From Marsupella aquatica (taxonomy: Eukaryota; Marchantiophyta), in NCBI GenBank assembly GCA_973895155.1, contig OZ316896.1:4960001-5024000 (forward strand): 64,000 bases of DNA, read 5' to 3'. Each line of letters starts with the position of its first letter. Within the stretch, counting starts at the first letter, position 1. The notes beneath the pieces are model-generated. The model saw only the letters and a list, made by a program, of their open reading frames with translations. It did no database searches and had not been told where the DNA came from. A program made the position numbers and the translations under genes. Below, piece by piece: positions 47,220 to 58,004 of this stretch.

Positions 47220-50200
47220 CTACGAGGGCGGTTGTTGCTGCCTGTTCTGTCCAAAGTTACCCTGTGCCGGATTGTTAAACATGTTCATGTAGTTTGTTTG
47301 AGGAAGCTGCTGTTGTTGCAATGGCAACCCTAAGTTTGATGAATTTTGGGGCAACTGTGTTCCGGTCCCTGTGCCCCCTACAATGCACAACGGACAAGAT
47401 CAAAACACTGGCAAATATGTCCCTGCTGAATGATAATGTCACAACTGAATAATCATAGGAGACATGCATTCAATGTGAAAATCAAGAGACTCAGATGCGT
47501 TAAAAATCAGGCCGTCAACAACGTGATCACTCCTACATTTCTCCCGAGGGTGTCACTGTCTTGATTTCACTGTCTGTCTACAAGACACAAAGCAATACAA
47601 TAATGAAAAGAATATCTTATTTAGCATGTAGTCCTCTCATCAGTATGAAAAGATGAGCCCATAGTCAAGGTGGTGGCTACTTTACATGAATCTGAGAGCA
47701 TTGATGAAGCATTCTGCTTGGGTTGATTTGCAGAGAGTTGGTTTGTACCTAGATTTCCCTGTTGCAACTGTACAAATCAAAGGGAGGAATGAGGAGGTCA
47801 GAGGGACCCTATCTTACCGTAGGATGAGAGAATAACAGAGATAAGAGAATCAGCTTAAGCCGATTTGTCTCACGTCCTAATCCCATCAGAAGTAATAGGA
47901 TAACTAACACATGCAGGCAAACCTTCTCAGTGCAAGGCCAATGCTTTTACCCCTTCATGCCTACCAAAAGCCACCCCCTTTGACAGGAAGGCCAAGGGTG
48001 GTCACATATCTAGAAGAGAAATGCTATTTGAGATCACGCTCAGCTGTGATGTCTGGTGGTGTAAGCAATCTAGTGACACATTCACTTCACAAAGACCCAA
48101 TAAAAGAAAATTAGGAAAAAGGAGGCCACCTGCTGCAGCCGTTGTTGAAACAATGTTTGGGACTGCACTGGTTGACTCATCGAGCCCATCTGACCAAGAA
48201 AACACGTTAGTCGATTGACTCTCCTTGGCTCAACACATGCAATGCAGGATTTCAAAGAATCATAAAGCCCCTAATTCTGCGGCTGCAAATCAACTATGCT
48301 TCTGTTTGTTAGAAGAGGGAGGAACTCACCACATTTGATGTCAACAGACTTTGGGTTCCGGAGGCGTATATATTTGACATTGGAGAACCCTGCTGACCCA
48401 TCTGTGGCCTGACTTGGCTCCCTTGCTGTACTGTATTTTGGGCTGCCTGAAGTTGAGATGATTGCAGCTGTTGCTGGAGATTCTGTTGCTGCTGTTGCAA
48501 TGCATGCCGCTCCTGCACAGCGCCAATATAACTTGATTTGAATTTTTCTTTCAGAGCGACTTAGAGGATGCAAATAGCAGGATGAAGGACTCGAGTAGTC
48601 TTGGAAATTTGCCTGAATTTGGAGGACTTGCTGCTGCATAAGCTGTTGCTGTTGGTGCTGAGCCAACTGCTGCGTGAGACGATTCTGGTCACAAATATTC
48701 TAAATAAGCAATCACACACAGTGTCTCTCCAAAGCCTTTCTTGATCCTAAACAACGTGACACGTATGCCAGTAACATCAAAATCAACCGCTCTAAGTGTT
48801 CCGACTTGTGCGTGTTTGTGCGCCCGTGCCCATGCCCATGCCCGTGACAAACAAAAACTATTAGGCTTGTTCGGAGATATTAAAAACATCTAAGAAAAAG
48901 AAAATCGGAAACATCATATATCCACAAATTTGGGCGTGAACCCACACAGAGTAAATACATGGATAAATAAATAATCCACCCAAAGAGAATCAGGTTATCA
49001 TCAATTCCCATTAATTCATTCAAGGAACATTGCAACCTGATTCTGCTGCTGTAGCTGTTGTTTTTGTTGCTGCAAAAGAGGTTGTGCTACTTGTGATTGC
49101 AGTTGGGCCCCAACCTGAGCCCGAAGGTACAAAAAGGCTTGTTAGCATCCCAGCTATTCATGCACACACCTCCATACACTGTCAGATTAAAACTTAAGGG
49201 TAACGGAGATGGCCGAACACTTCATATCTTAATACTACTTCAGGTTTGTCACGAATTTAAAGTTTGTCCATTCGTACCTTACTCCTGCCCCTTTTGGTCT
49301 CACCCTATTAATACGAACTCCCTCTCTACTCTCTCTCCCTCCCTCTTACGATTATGTGAGGAAATTACAGCACTTCCGAAGCTGCAGCAGCATCTGAAGC
49401 AAACCTTTTGAGCAAAAGATTTGTCACCCAACAAGGTCAAACAGCGGCAAACCTGCGGAATGGGAGGAGTTGAGGGATGTCTCAGCTGCTGCTGTTGTTG
49501 TTGTGGTTGCTGCTGCTGCTGATGTTGCTGTTGCTGTTGCTGTTGTTGTAACTGTGCCTGCAGCTGTTGCCTCTGGAGCTGCTGTTGGTGAACTTTTGTT
49601 CTTTGCAGCAACGCAGCTTGTGACTGCTGTGATTGGGACTGCTGGGGAGAAGAGACATTGAAGTTATTCCCACCCGACCTGGGGGAATTGACCATGTAAG
49701 GCATTTGCGGGGTAGACGAGCCTGTTATTCCAACAATTCCTGTCCCAGTAGACTGTGTAGGAGTTTGAACACGAGATGGAAGCTGGTTTGCCTGCAGTTT
49801 AAAAGTCCGAGTTAAACTCAAAGCCTACTCAAATCCTTGTTTTCAAACAGGAAAAAAAGTGAAGCCCCATCACATATACGCATTTCCAAACAGCCCAAGC
49901 TAAAGCAACAAAAGGGAGCGATCCGTCACAGGAAGCATCTAGCTAGAATTAACAAGCTTCTAAGACTCATATCCGATTGAGAATCACAGAACCTGCTGTT
50001 GAACGTTTGAACGTAGTCCAGTCGGAGGCAGAACAGGGGCAGCTGCTTTTAAATAGCCTGTCCGTCCATAGTTGTTACATCACAAACATGGATATTGAAG
50101 TAGCAAACAGTCCAACATCTAACACGCCAGAAACAAATGTGGCCTCCACAGCTTTCTCAAGGCATTATTAGCAGAAGATAAACTACCAAAGCAACATAGG

Positions 50201-52904
50201 TTATGCAGAATCAATTTCTTCTGGTACATTTCCAACTCAAACGATAACATAGTATAATTGCCAAGGCAAGAGCACAACTGATCTTTATCCAATCTTAATT
50301 GGTCATCATCACAGCTCTTCATCCTCCAAGGTTACCTCCATCTGCTCCTGGATATGTTGAGGGTCGCCCATCTCTAGTAGTAGCAAATGCAGCTGATAAG
50401 TGTGGAGGGAGAATTGTAGGTTGCTGGTGCTGGTCGCCTGGTATTCTTAGACCTGATTCAATCCCATTCGACTGTGATTACCCCAGTAATAGTCTCAGGG
50501 TAGTACCCATGTAACTATCGCAAATACTATTACTTTCTAGAATGAAGCATGGATATCCATATACCCAAGACAACCCGTGAGACGGGGTTTGACATTACTG
50601 TCAGCTCAAATATTCAACCTAGAAAACGTACTCGAATTTGAAGCACTTTCAGTGTCCCAATGATGACAGATTCACTGGACCTCAGTTGGCCAATCAATCA
50701 TTCTCTGAGTAAATCTAAACCGGACCTACCTTCCCCAAAGTTAGTTGCCGCCCGGAGCAACTTCTCTTGCTCATTAATGCGAGTTATGAGAAGTTTGTCC
50801 AGAGTAGGAACAGGAAAAGGCCCTTGCCTGGTGCCCAATCCATAAACCTTGCGGGCTTTGGTGATAACCTCTTCAGCAACATCACATGCTGATCGAACTG
50901 CTTCTATTTGCCTCTGAAGCGCATGACCAGTTCAAGCTACACGATTAGGAAAAATATCGTAAGTTCAAAATTATGATCTGTAAACATAAACATCTCATTT
51001 TCGGAGGCGCCAGAAGTACTTGGACATTTATGACCAGCCAAAAATTCCCCTCTCTGGGAAGTACTCTAGCAACAGCAAAGAGAGTTTTAAATCCTGTGAG
51101 GTCTACAAAAAACAGCTCAGAAAATTAAAAGACAGAACCTAGTTGCTGAAGAAACAGAATGACCTGCTGGAGTACACTTAATTTAAGATTCCTCCGAGGT
51201 CGTTAGAATTCCCATTGACCATCAACGTAGCAAAAAGTGTTCAGTTGCTGACATTTATCAAGGACATTCGGCCCAGCGCTCTGGCCTCAAGAATGAAAGT
51301 CAAACTAACAGGCCTTAAGAACAAGCCTTTGCGTTGTCATCTGAGGCAGGATCCCCTTCCATTTTGTCTGTAGATCCTGACTAATCACGTGCCTCAGAAG
51401 TGTTGAATACCTGCAATTTATCTGTCTGCAGAGGAATGGGAAGATTTGCTATCCCCCCTAGAATCTGCTCTTTCATGGCTGCTTCTTCTGCTTCCATTTC
51501 CGGCAAAAGCTTGGATGACAACATAATGGGTAGAACTGCCCACAGCCCAAAATTTCAGTACCCTCTCAAAACGCCCATTTCCACAACTATCAATTTGACC
51601 ATTTTAAGCTAAAGACCGGGACGTTACTAAAAACTCATTTGATTGCTTTCTACCCGAGCTTTCCTTACTTCATGATACATTACATTCGTCCACTGAATTA
51701 AGAGGTATGCAAATTTGAGATTAAGATATTAAATATTCTAAAGCCTTAGAGTCTGAATTTCTTGCCTTCACACCCTGTACTACTCTTCAGACACTCCATG
51801 ATAACGTTGGCCACCTCGAGCATACGATTGAGGGCCAATTGTCTCCAAAAAGCAATTGGTGATCTCTCATGTACAACTCTCACGCTGGAATTTCGTTCCT
51901 TGCCAATTATTTCAATGATCACGTAGAATATGCAAATGTGCCTAGTTGTCCTCACTGTTTAGGTTGAAGCGCGCGTACAGATGTTCCTACGATCTTCTTA
52001 CGAAATGAACAAGCTCAAGTCAAGGTCAAACTTTTATGCCCTCAACACTTCCCCGTAACATCTCCAGTTATTCTGCATAGACCAATGCCTTTCGATTGTT
52101 CCACGTGGTCCTTGGCACTTTCAACTCACTTATTAAAAAGTTTACTTCTCCATATTCAATCTCGTTCAAAGCATCTTCCCTCTAAAATCCTCACTTCGCA
52201 ATAACAGTATAGGGAGAATATCATCACAGCCAGCACCTTTACTTACTTGGTGCATTCTCTGCATTAACGTTCTTCGGATAAACGACATACATCTTCAGAA
52301 TTGGCTTGATGTCATCAACGAGGTTCAGCAGCTCCACATTGACCATTGCAAACTGGTCCAAAACTTCCGACCTGACACCATGACGAGCATCAGGGCCCCG
52401 AATAAAGACAAGGCATTGGAGCTTGAAATCAATAAAAACGCTTCATTAGTTCTCCTGCGGAATAAACATTCCCGAACTTGTTTCAAAGAAATTCCACAAA
52501 AATCTGTATCACCATCAGAAATAGTGAAAATACCATCCCAACACAAATTCGAGCAAAGTTCTCGTCAGACTAGCAAATCACTCTACTTTTGTAGAAGCGC
52601 AAAATAGAATCCATTGCAGTTGATCATTAGGTCGAACGGGCATGCCGAACGACACAGAATGGCCAAATTGATAGCATTAAGTGGTTACAAGTACAAAATA
52701 ATACCATTTGGTGGGAGGATTGGCGTGAAAGGAGTGCAGGATCCTCGTTATAGCTGTGTGAAGACCCTGTGTGCGTGCCCTCAACGACGTCATATTGAGT
52801 TGTTGCAACACCGGCGCAATATCTCCCTTCGCCCCAGGCTGCTGCTGCTGCTGCGCCTGGCCTTGCGAGTCGAGCTGCTGCCCTAGCCCTAGTTGAGTCG
52901 CCAT
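47220..52904 (-). CDS. MED8: Mediator complex subunit 8 (MED8)
   Basis: A subunit of the Mediator head module, which links transcription factors to RNA polymerase II in the nucleus. Twelve exons on the minus strand, 5' to 3': 52904-52705, 52371-52247, 51535-51411, 50913-50730, 50042-49993, 49791-49453, 49114-49037, 48684-48613, 48512-48330, 48189-48130, 47767-47686, 47377-47220. They join to 1656 nt, and all phases agree, giving 551 residues (Arabidopsis MED8 is about 524). The N-terminal 211 residues carry the conserved helical part: NMTSLRARTQGLHTAITRIL, DQFAMVNVELLNLVDDIKP, YPKNVNAENAP, LPIMLSSKLLPEME, GLGTRQGPFPVPTLD and INEQEKLLRAATNFGEG. The rest is rich in Gln, with a long Q/H run in exon 6, as in plant MED8. 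The start ATG at 52904 heads the only frame that runs into the conserved exon. Intron 8 uses a GC donor (CAG/GCAAAT). Exon borders come from reading splice signals; no transcript was available. Confidence 0.93.
48513..48612 (-). other. GC-AG intron in MED8
   Basis: A 100-bp intron starting GCAAATTT and ending TGTGCAG. The exon before it ends CTCCAAATTCAG. The nearby GT donor checked (TCGA/GTCC) would break the frame with exon 9. CAG/GCAAAT is close to the known GC donor consensus. Confidence 0.7.
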
Positions 52905-53330
52905 CTCCTCTTTCTTTCTCTAGCGCCCTCGACCTCCAAAAATTCAGGACTTCCAATCTCACCAGAGTTCAGGACTCCAAAATCTATTCTAAATTTCTTT
53001 CTCACTGCGATCTTCGAACCGTGGCGATTTTTCAAATTTGCTCAGACCCACAACTCCCGCCCTGTGGGCGTCTTCCTTCCTCCAGCTCTCTAGCTGCTCT
53101 CTGCCTCGTCGCTCCGACTGAGTTCTTCGCCATTGCATTCATGATAAATTGAGGAGTCTTCTCTGATTTCCGCCGCCCGGCCAATCTGCTCTGCCCTCCT
53201 TTCCTGAGTAGTAACCATGAATTTGCTTGCTCCTTCATGCCATCGCGTCCATCAATTGACTCGAGTATCTCTTCTTCGCGATTATTTTTATCCCTCTGTT
53301 CTCAATGACTCTTGCTCTTTTCTGTGCAGT
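52905..53330 (-). promoter_or_regulatory. MED8 leader and upstream region
   Basis: CT-rich on the plus strand up to about 53110. No TATA box is obvious. The minisatellite starts about 400-430 bp upstream of the MED8 start codon. Confidence 0.35.
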
Positions 53331-53334
53331 CCAC

Positions 53335-53965
53335 CGTTCTGAAGTGCACTGTGGATACCTGCATTCCGTCGTGCATAAGTGCATTGCATGATCATGTGGA
53401 CTGCATTACATCCGTCTTGAGTGAGTGCAATTCCATGAATTATGTGGATAAGTGCATTCAATGGATTATGCGGATAAGTGCATTCTATTGTGCATATGCA
53501 TTGCATGGATTAGCATTGTTTTCCATGGTGTAAGTGCATTCCATGGAGTACTTGGATAAGTGTGTTCTGTCATTCATATTGCATTCAATGGTATGTGGGT
53601 AAGCGTGTGTTCCGTCATGCACAAGTGCATTACTTGGATTATGTGGGTGGCATTGTATTTGTGCATAAGTGCATTCCGTGGTAAAGTGGATTTTGTCGTG
53701 CGTAGTGCATTCATTGTATTATATGGATAAGTGCAATCCATCATGCACAAGTGCATTACTTGGATTATGTGGGTGGCATTGTACTTGTGCATAAGTGCAT
53801 TCCATGGAGTACGTGGTAAAGTGAATTCTGTAGTGCTTAGTGTATTCAATGGATTATGTGGATCAGAGCATTCCATCATGCATAAGTGCATTAGATGGAT
53901 TATGTGGATGACTGCAATTTGTCGTGCATAAGTGCATTCCACGGATTATGTGGATAACTGACATT
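53335..53965. repeat. Minisatellite, CATAAGTGCATTCCATGGATTA type
   Basis: Degenerate units of about 30-45 bp built from CATAAGTGCATT, CCATGGATTATGTGGA and TCGTGCATAAG. A higher-order pair of about 128 bp is visible: CATGCACAAGTGCATTACTT starts at about 53618 and again at about 53745, followed by parallel sequence. Open frames through this block on both strands are caused by the repetition. Confidence 0.9.
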
Positions 53966-54131
53966 TCTTGGGTAAGTGCAGGTGCGATCATGTACCATAC
54001 TGCCGGTTGACACAAAAAAAATGTACATTTTATGAATATCTTGAGCATCTTGATGTAAACACAGACTGTTCAATGTGTATGTTATCTTTAAAATTAAAAA
54101 CTAAAACAGGAGAGTAACTTTATGGTGTTAT

Positions 54132-54356
54132 GCAGGTCTGTCGTGTAGTCCCTATGCATAAGTGTATTGTCGATAAGTGCCTTCCATGGATTAGTGCAGA
54201 TCCATCCTGTAGTCCCTATGCATAAGTGCATTGTGGACAAGTGCCTTTTGTGGAGTGCAGGTCTCTCCTATAGTCCCTGTGCATAAGTGCATTGTGGATA
54301 AGTGCCTTCCATGGATTAGTACAGGTCTATCCCATAGTCCCTGTGAATAAGTGCAG
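54132..54356. repeat. Minisatellite, about 64-bp unit
   Basis: About 3.5 units start GCAGGTCTGTCGTGTAGTCC (54132), then at about 54196, 54257 and 54321. Each holds TAGTCCCT.TGCATAAGTG and AAGTGCCTTCCATGGATTAG. It shares the ATAAGTGCATT core with the block at 53335-53965, from which it is separated by about 165 bp of unrelated DNA. Confidence 0.9.
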
Positions 54357-55532
54357 GCTGATCATGAATCTGTAGTTATTTAAACTTACAGCTTTTTTTA
54401 ATGCAATTCCACAACAATGTTCCCCAAAGTCATGGAGTTACTTTGCAAATATCAATGTCCTTTGTAAAAAATTGCAATGCCTTTGTGAAATTGAGTTCAA
54501 TTTTTTTTTAGAGTTGAGCAAACTACTTGAGGCATTGTGAGTACAATGTGAAACTCTCACTCTACTTGCACTTCATTTTACTACAGAGGTCCCATTTTAC
54601 AGAATTCTAGAAAAATGGGATGGAGTCATCTGGGAACTTGGGAGAAGAGTAGTCAGTGGCAGGGTTAGTGGGTGCGCAACTTGCCATCATTAGTGATCTG
54701 GCCACTTATTGGGTGCTTTGTGGACAGAACAGTTCAGTTGCATTCTAGTCCATCCAGGTTTGACTTGTCCATGGGGGTTTGAGAGACACCGTTCCATCCG
54801 GGCTCTAACTTCTTTTTACGCAACCATATAATAATCATTATTGTCACAAGCCTGAATGCCCATTTGTTGATAGAAATCATGGCAAAAAGCTAGCATGCAT
54901 GACATCATTTGACATACATCATACCCACGAGTTTTCCATCTACATGGTGGGGCCATAGAGTTATGTCTAGAGGCTTCACTCTAGAAACCTGGACCCCAGG
55001 CAACTCTAGCTTGGGGTTCACGTTTTATAAGTAAGATTTCTTTATGGCCAAAAGCTATCATCAGTGAAGCTTTAAGAAACTCTATTGTATCTAAAAGGCC
55101 CATGTCTTAGCGCTATCCAGAATCACATATAACCTTGAACAGAACAGCCGTCTGGTCGATCAAAGATAAAGTATCTGGAAAGCAAAAAGCGGGATGACCT
55201 CCATTACATAGTCAACATGTGGGTCTCCTGTTAGGGTCTTTGGAGACCCCTTTTCCTTGTGATTTTGATAAGTTTAATTTTGTGTTGAGTTCATCTCTTA
55301 TATAATAAGGGATCTCTCTTAGAACAACCTGCTCTTCAAAGATATTGTATCTGGAGAGCAAAAGAAGGGTGACCCTCCAATACATAGTCAACACCTGGGT
55401 CTCCTTCTTGGATTTTTGGAGACCCCTTTTACAAGTTATTTTGATGAATTTTGGGTTCATCTCGTCTCTTATATAATAAGGGGATCAGCGGGTGCATAAA
55501 AGACCATCCAGATCAGGGGGAGCACTCTTCTT
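54357..55532. other. Intergenic DNA, no gene seen
   Basis: No recognisable coding. The right half holds a tandem duplication (55159-55490) next to the second copia element. Confidence 0.5.
55159..55490. repeat. Tandem duplication, about 178-bp period
   Basis: Two copies start AAAGAT.AAGTATCTGGAAAGC (55161) and AAAGATATTGTATCTGGAGAGC (55339). They share ACATAGTCAACA, TGGGTCTCCT, TTGGAGACCCCTTTT and CTCTTATATAATAAGG. Confidence 0.85.
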
Positions 55533-55537
55533 GTTAA
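55533..55537. repeat. Target site duplication GTTAA, left
   Basis: GTTAA precedes the LTR at 55538 and recurs at 58000-58004, just after the truncated LTR. It brackets the whole deleted copia element. Confidence 0.75.
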
Positions 55538-55881
55538 TGTTGAGCATAGACGACATTTGCAACTGCAAGCCCATGAACCATCCAACGTACAAGAGTCGAC
55601 ACAGAGAGATACGTGGTTCACCTCCACATGAGGCTACGTCCACGGGAACACACAAGAGCTTTACTGCACTCTAGGCAGAACGGCCATACCAAGCATCCAC
55701 AACACAAGCTCTCCTTATCTCTCAACTAGCTCCGTAACAATGAGCCTAAGTTCCACCAGGGTCTGGCATCAGCCCTGGCTATATCCACAACAACACTACC
55801 GCTAACATTAGCTAAGTCCTAACCTGAGTTAGCCTAATTGTGGTTAGCTCATGAGTCACAAGACTAGAGCAATATCTAACA
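55538..55881 (-). repeat. Full-length LTR (3' LTR of deleted copia)
   Basis: 344 bp with TG and CA ends. The purine tract AAGGGGGAGTT on the minus strand adjoins its inner side, which identifies it as the 3' LTR of a minus-strand element. Confidence 0.88.
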
Positions 55882-56075
55882 AACTCCCCCTTGACTCTTG
55901 TCTTGGGAACTGGACTAATTGTAACCATATGGAATCCTCAGCGGGAAGTTCTAGACAATCACCTAAACAGGTCTCCCCCTAAAACCACAAGGGTTAACTA
56001 GAACTAAGCCGTAGCCAAACTGGAATGAGTAATCCATATATAAAGAGTCACACATTGCTAAATAACTTATTTGCA

Positions 56076-56513
56076 CTACAACTGCAAAACCTGCAAAGTA
56101 GCACGGTGTCTTGAGAAACTCTCCAAAGGAATCACTTTGGTAAAGGCATCAGCGGGATTGAGCTTTCCATCAATCTTGACTAGCTCAAAAGTTTTATCAG
56201 ACACTGCTTGCCTGATAAAATGATACCTGATATCAATGTGCTTCACCCTGCTATCCGTCACCTGGTTAGCAACCAAGTGAAGAGCACTCTGACTATCACA
56301 GTTTAGAGACATTTTGCCATGCTCTAAACCCATCTTCGTGATCAACTTGTCCAACCAAATTGCTTCCCTTGCTGCACGCCGCACCGGTGATCATACCGGT
56401 GATACTAGTTCCTCCTCAAACAGTAGCAGCTCCTCCTCAGACTCACCGTCTGATCGTCGCGATCTTGAAGCTCCACCGACGCCAATTCTTCCAGTATTCT
56501 CTGAGTCACTCAT
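56076..56513 (-). pseudogene. Copia gag start fused by deletion to RNase H end
   Basis: A minus-strand frame starts at 56513 with about 40 codons (MSDSENTGRIGVGG .. LLLFEEELVSPV) that look like a gag N-terminus. An in-frame TGA follows at 56393-56391. Directly after it the same frame holds the C-terminal part of copia RNase H (AAREAIWLDKLI, CDSQSALHLVANQV, KHIDIRYHFIRQ, NPADAFTKVIPLESF), ending at 56076. Everything between is gone. Short repeats ACCGGTGAT at 56383-56391 and 56395-56403 mark the join. Confidence 0.8.
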
Positions 56514-56605
56514 ATGAAACAATCACAAAAAAGCAACTTTTTTTGAAACTTCTCATAAAACTCAAAACTCAACACCGCCGCGTAGCCCACAAAGCTAGGA
56601 GTCCA

Positions 56606-57772
56606 ATACTGAAAGCCAAAATCAAAATAAAATGGAAAAGTTATTCAAATTTTGGTCAGGGTGGGTAAAACCTTGGGAAACTCCCCCGTTTTGACCACCT
56701 CAGAGAATAACCAAAATACCAAGTATAACCCATTGTCAGAATCGCGATGTGATCGGTGCGCCGCATTGCTAACTCCAGTGGCTACGACCTTGCCGAAAAA
56801 GAACCAAAAAAGTTACCATTCGGCGGACAAAATCTTTGTCGGACGGCAAAAAACATATCTCTGTTTTTTAGGAATATTCCTGCATAGTCTGACAGGTCTC
56901 ACAAGGGGCCGTTCCCCCTGTCGGAGCGATTAAAACGGAGGGCGGCAGGTCCCGACACCAAGTAAAACAAGAGGGAGGAAAAAACTAGCAAAAATAGGGT
57001 CCTAAAGGGGTGCAAATGCCCCTGAAAACAAAAAAATACACCCCGTATTTGGGCGGGGGTACACGGGCTGGCGTAAGGGGGGCGTTCGGGGTGGGTATGC
57101 ACAGCAGCATCGGCTGCATATGCAACCGTATACAGGGTCGGGGGGTGTATGTATGCCGTGCGCCGGGGAGGGGCACCGGCAGCGCAGAAGGTTTGCAAAG
57201 GAGGGAGAGAAGGCGCCGACGACAGGGGCAGGGCACGGTCTTGCTCGAATGGGGTCGGGTGGCGGTGGCAGCCGGGCGCGAAAGGGGTTACGCCAGGGGT
57301 GGTAGGGCGTGGGTGGGATGGGTTCGGCCGAAAGGAGGCAGCGGCAGCCGACTGGCGCTGCGCAGGGCTATCATGCACAAAAATTACACGGGGTGTGGGG
57401 GGAGGAGGGGGGGAAGTATGTGTATCAGGCCGATACGAGGTGTGTATACACCTCGTGAAAAAACACCCTAAAGCCCCCCTAAAAGGCAAAAAAACTCCCC
57501 CAAAAAAACAAGAATGAAAAACTCACTTAATAAGCTATTTTTTTAAGCGAGGAAAGTGAATGTCGCCGATGGGAAATGTTTTGGTTCTTTTCAGCGAGGT
57601 CGTAGCCACTGGAGTTAGCAACGCGGCGCACCTATCACATCGCAATTCCAACGATGGGTTATACTTGGTATTTTGGTTATTCTCTGAGGTGGTCAAAACG
57701 GGGAGTTTCCCAAGGTTTTACCCACCCCGACCAAAATTTGAATAACTTTTCCGTCAAATTTTGATTTTGATT
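56606..57772. mobile_element. Inverted-repeat insert with GC-rich core, Pack-MULE-like
   Basis: Arms of about 215 bp (about 56606-56822 and 57556-57772) are reverse complements with scattered changes. They share AAAAGTTATTCAAATTTTGG, GGTAAAACCTTGGGAAACTC and CCAAAATACCAAGTATAACC. The roughly 730-bp core between them is far richer in G and C than the arms and the host DNA, and no domain is recognisable in its open frames. Long inverted arms around a compositionally foreign core fit a Pack-MULE or similar non-autonomous DNA element. The insert interrupts the 5' LTR of the deleted copia; about 120 bp of that LTR are missing on the far side, so a simple target duplication is not visible. Confidence 0.6.
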
Positions 57773-57999
57773 TCGGCTTTATTGCACTCTAGGCCGAATG
57801 ACCATACCAAGCATTCACAGCACAAGCTCTCCCTACCTCTCAACTAGCTCCGTAACAATGAGCCTAAGTTCCACTAGGGTCTGGTATCAGCCCTGGCTAT
57901 ATCCACAACAGCACTATCGCTAACATTAGCTGAGTCCTAACCCGAGTTAGCCTAACTGTGGTTAGCTCATGAGTCACAAGACTAGAGCAATATCTAATA
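57773..57999 (-). repeat. Truncated LTR (5' LTR of deleted copia)
   Basis: It matches the right two thirds of the 344-bp LTR, from CTTTATTGCACTCTAGGCCG to ATATCTAATA. The expected terminal CA has become TA. GTTAA follows directly. Confidence 0.85.
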
Positions 58000-58004
58000 G
58001 TTAA

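Larger units (their letters stand above)
55538..57999 (-). mobile_element. Internally deleted copia element, minus strand
   Basis: On the minus strand the order is: a 5' LTR truncated at its 3' side (57999 to about 57773), an inverted-repeat insert (57772-56606), a short leader, the gag start (56513), an RNase H fragment, a polypurine tract (55892-55882) and a full 344-bp 3' LTR (55881-55538). GTTAA duplications flank the whole. Most of gag, protease, integrase and reverse transcriptase is missing. The LTR starts TGTTGAGCAT and ends ATATCTAACA on the plus strand and is unrelated to the LTR of the element at 30074. The element cannot encode its own mobility. Confidence 0.85.

Noticed and set aside
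53574-53942. 122-residue frame with repeated MHLCM words
   Set aside because: Produced by translation of the minisatellite; no independent coding evidence.
53335-54356. Possible CRISPR-like array
   Set aside because: Units are degenerate, run directly into one another and have no unique spacers, in a plant nuclear context. It is a minisatellite.
56899-57489. 196-residue Pro/His-rich frame on the minus strand
   Set aside because: It lies in a GC-rich core where several frames on both strands are open. No motif or codon signal distinguishes it.
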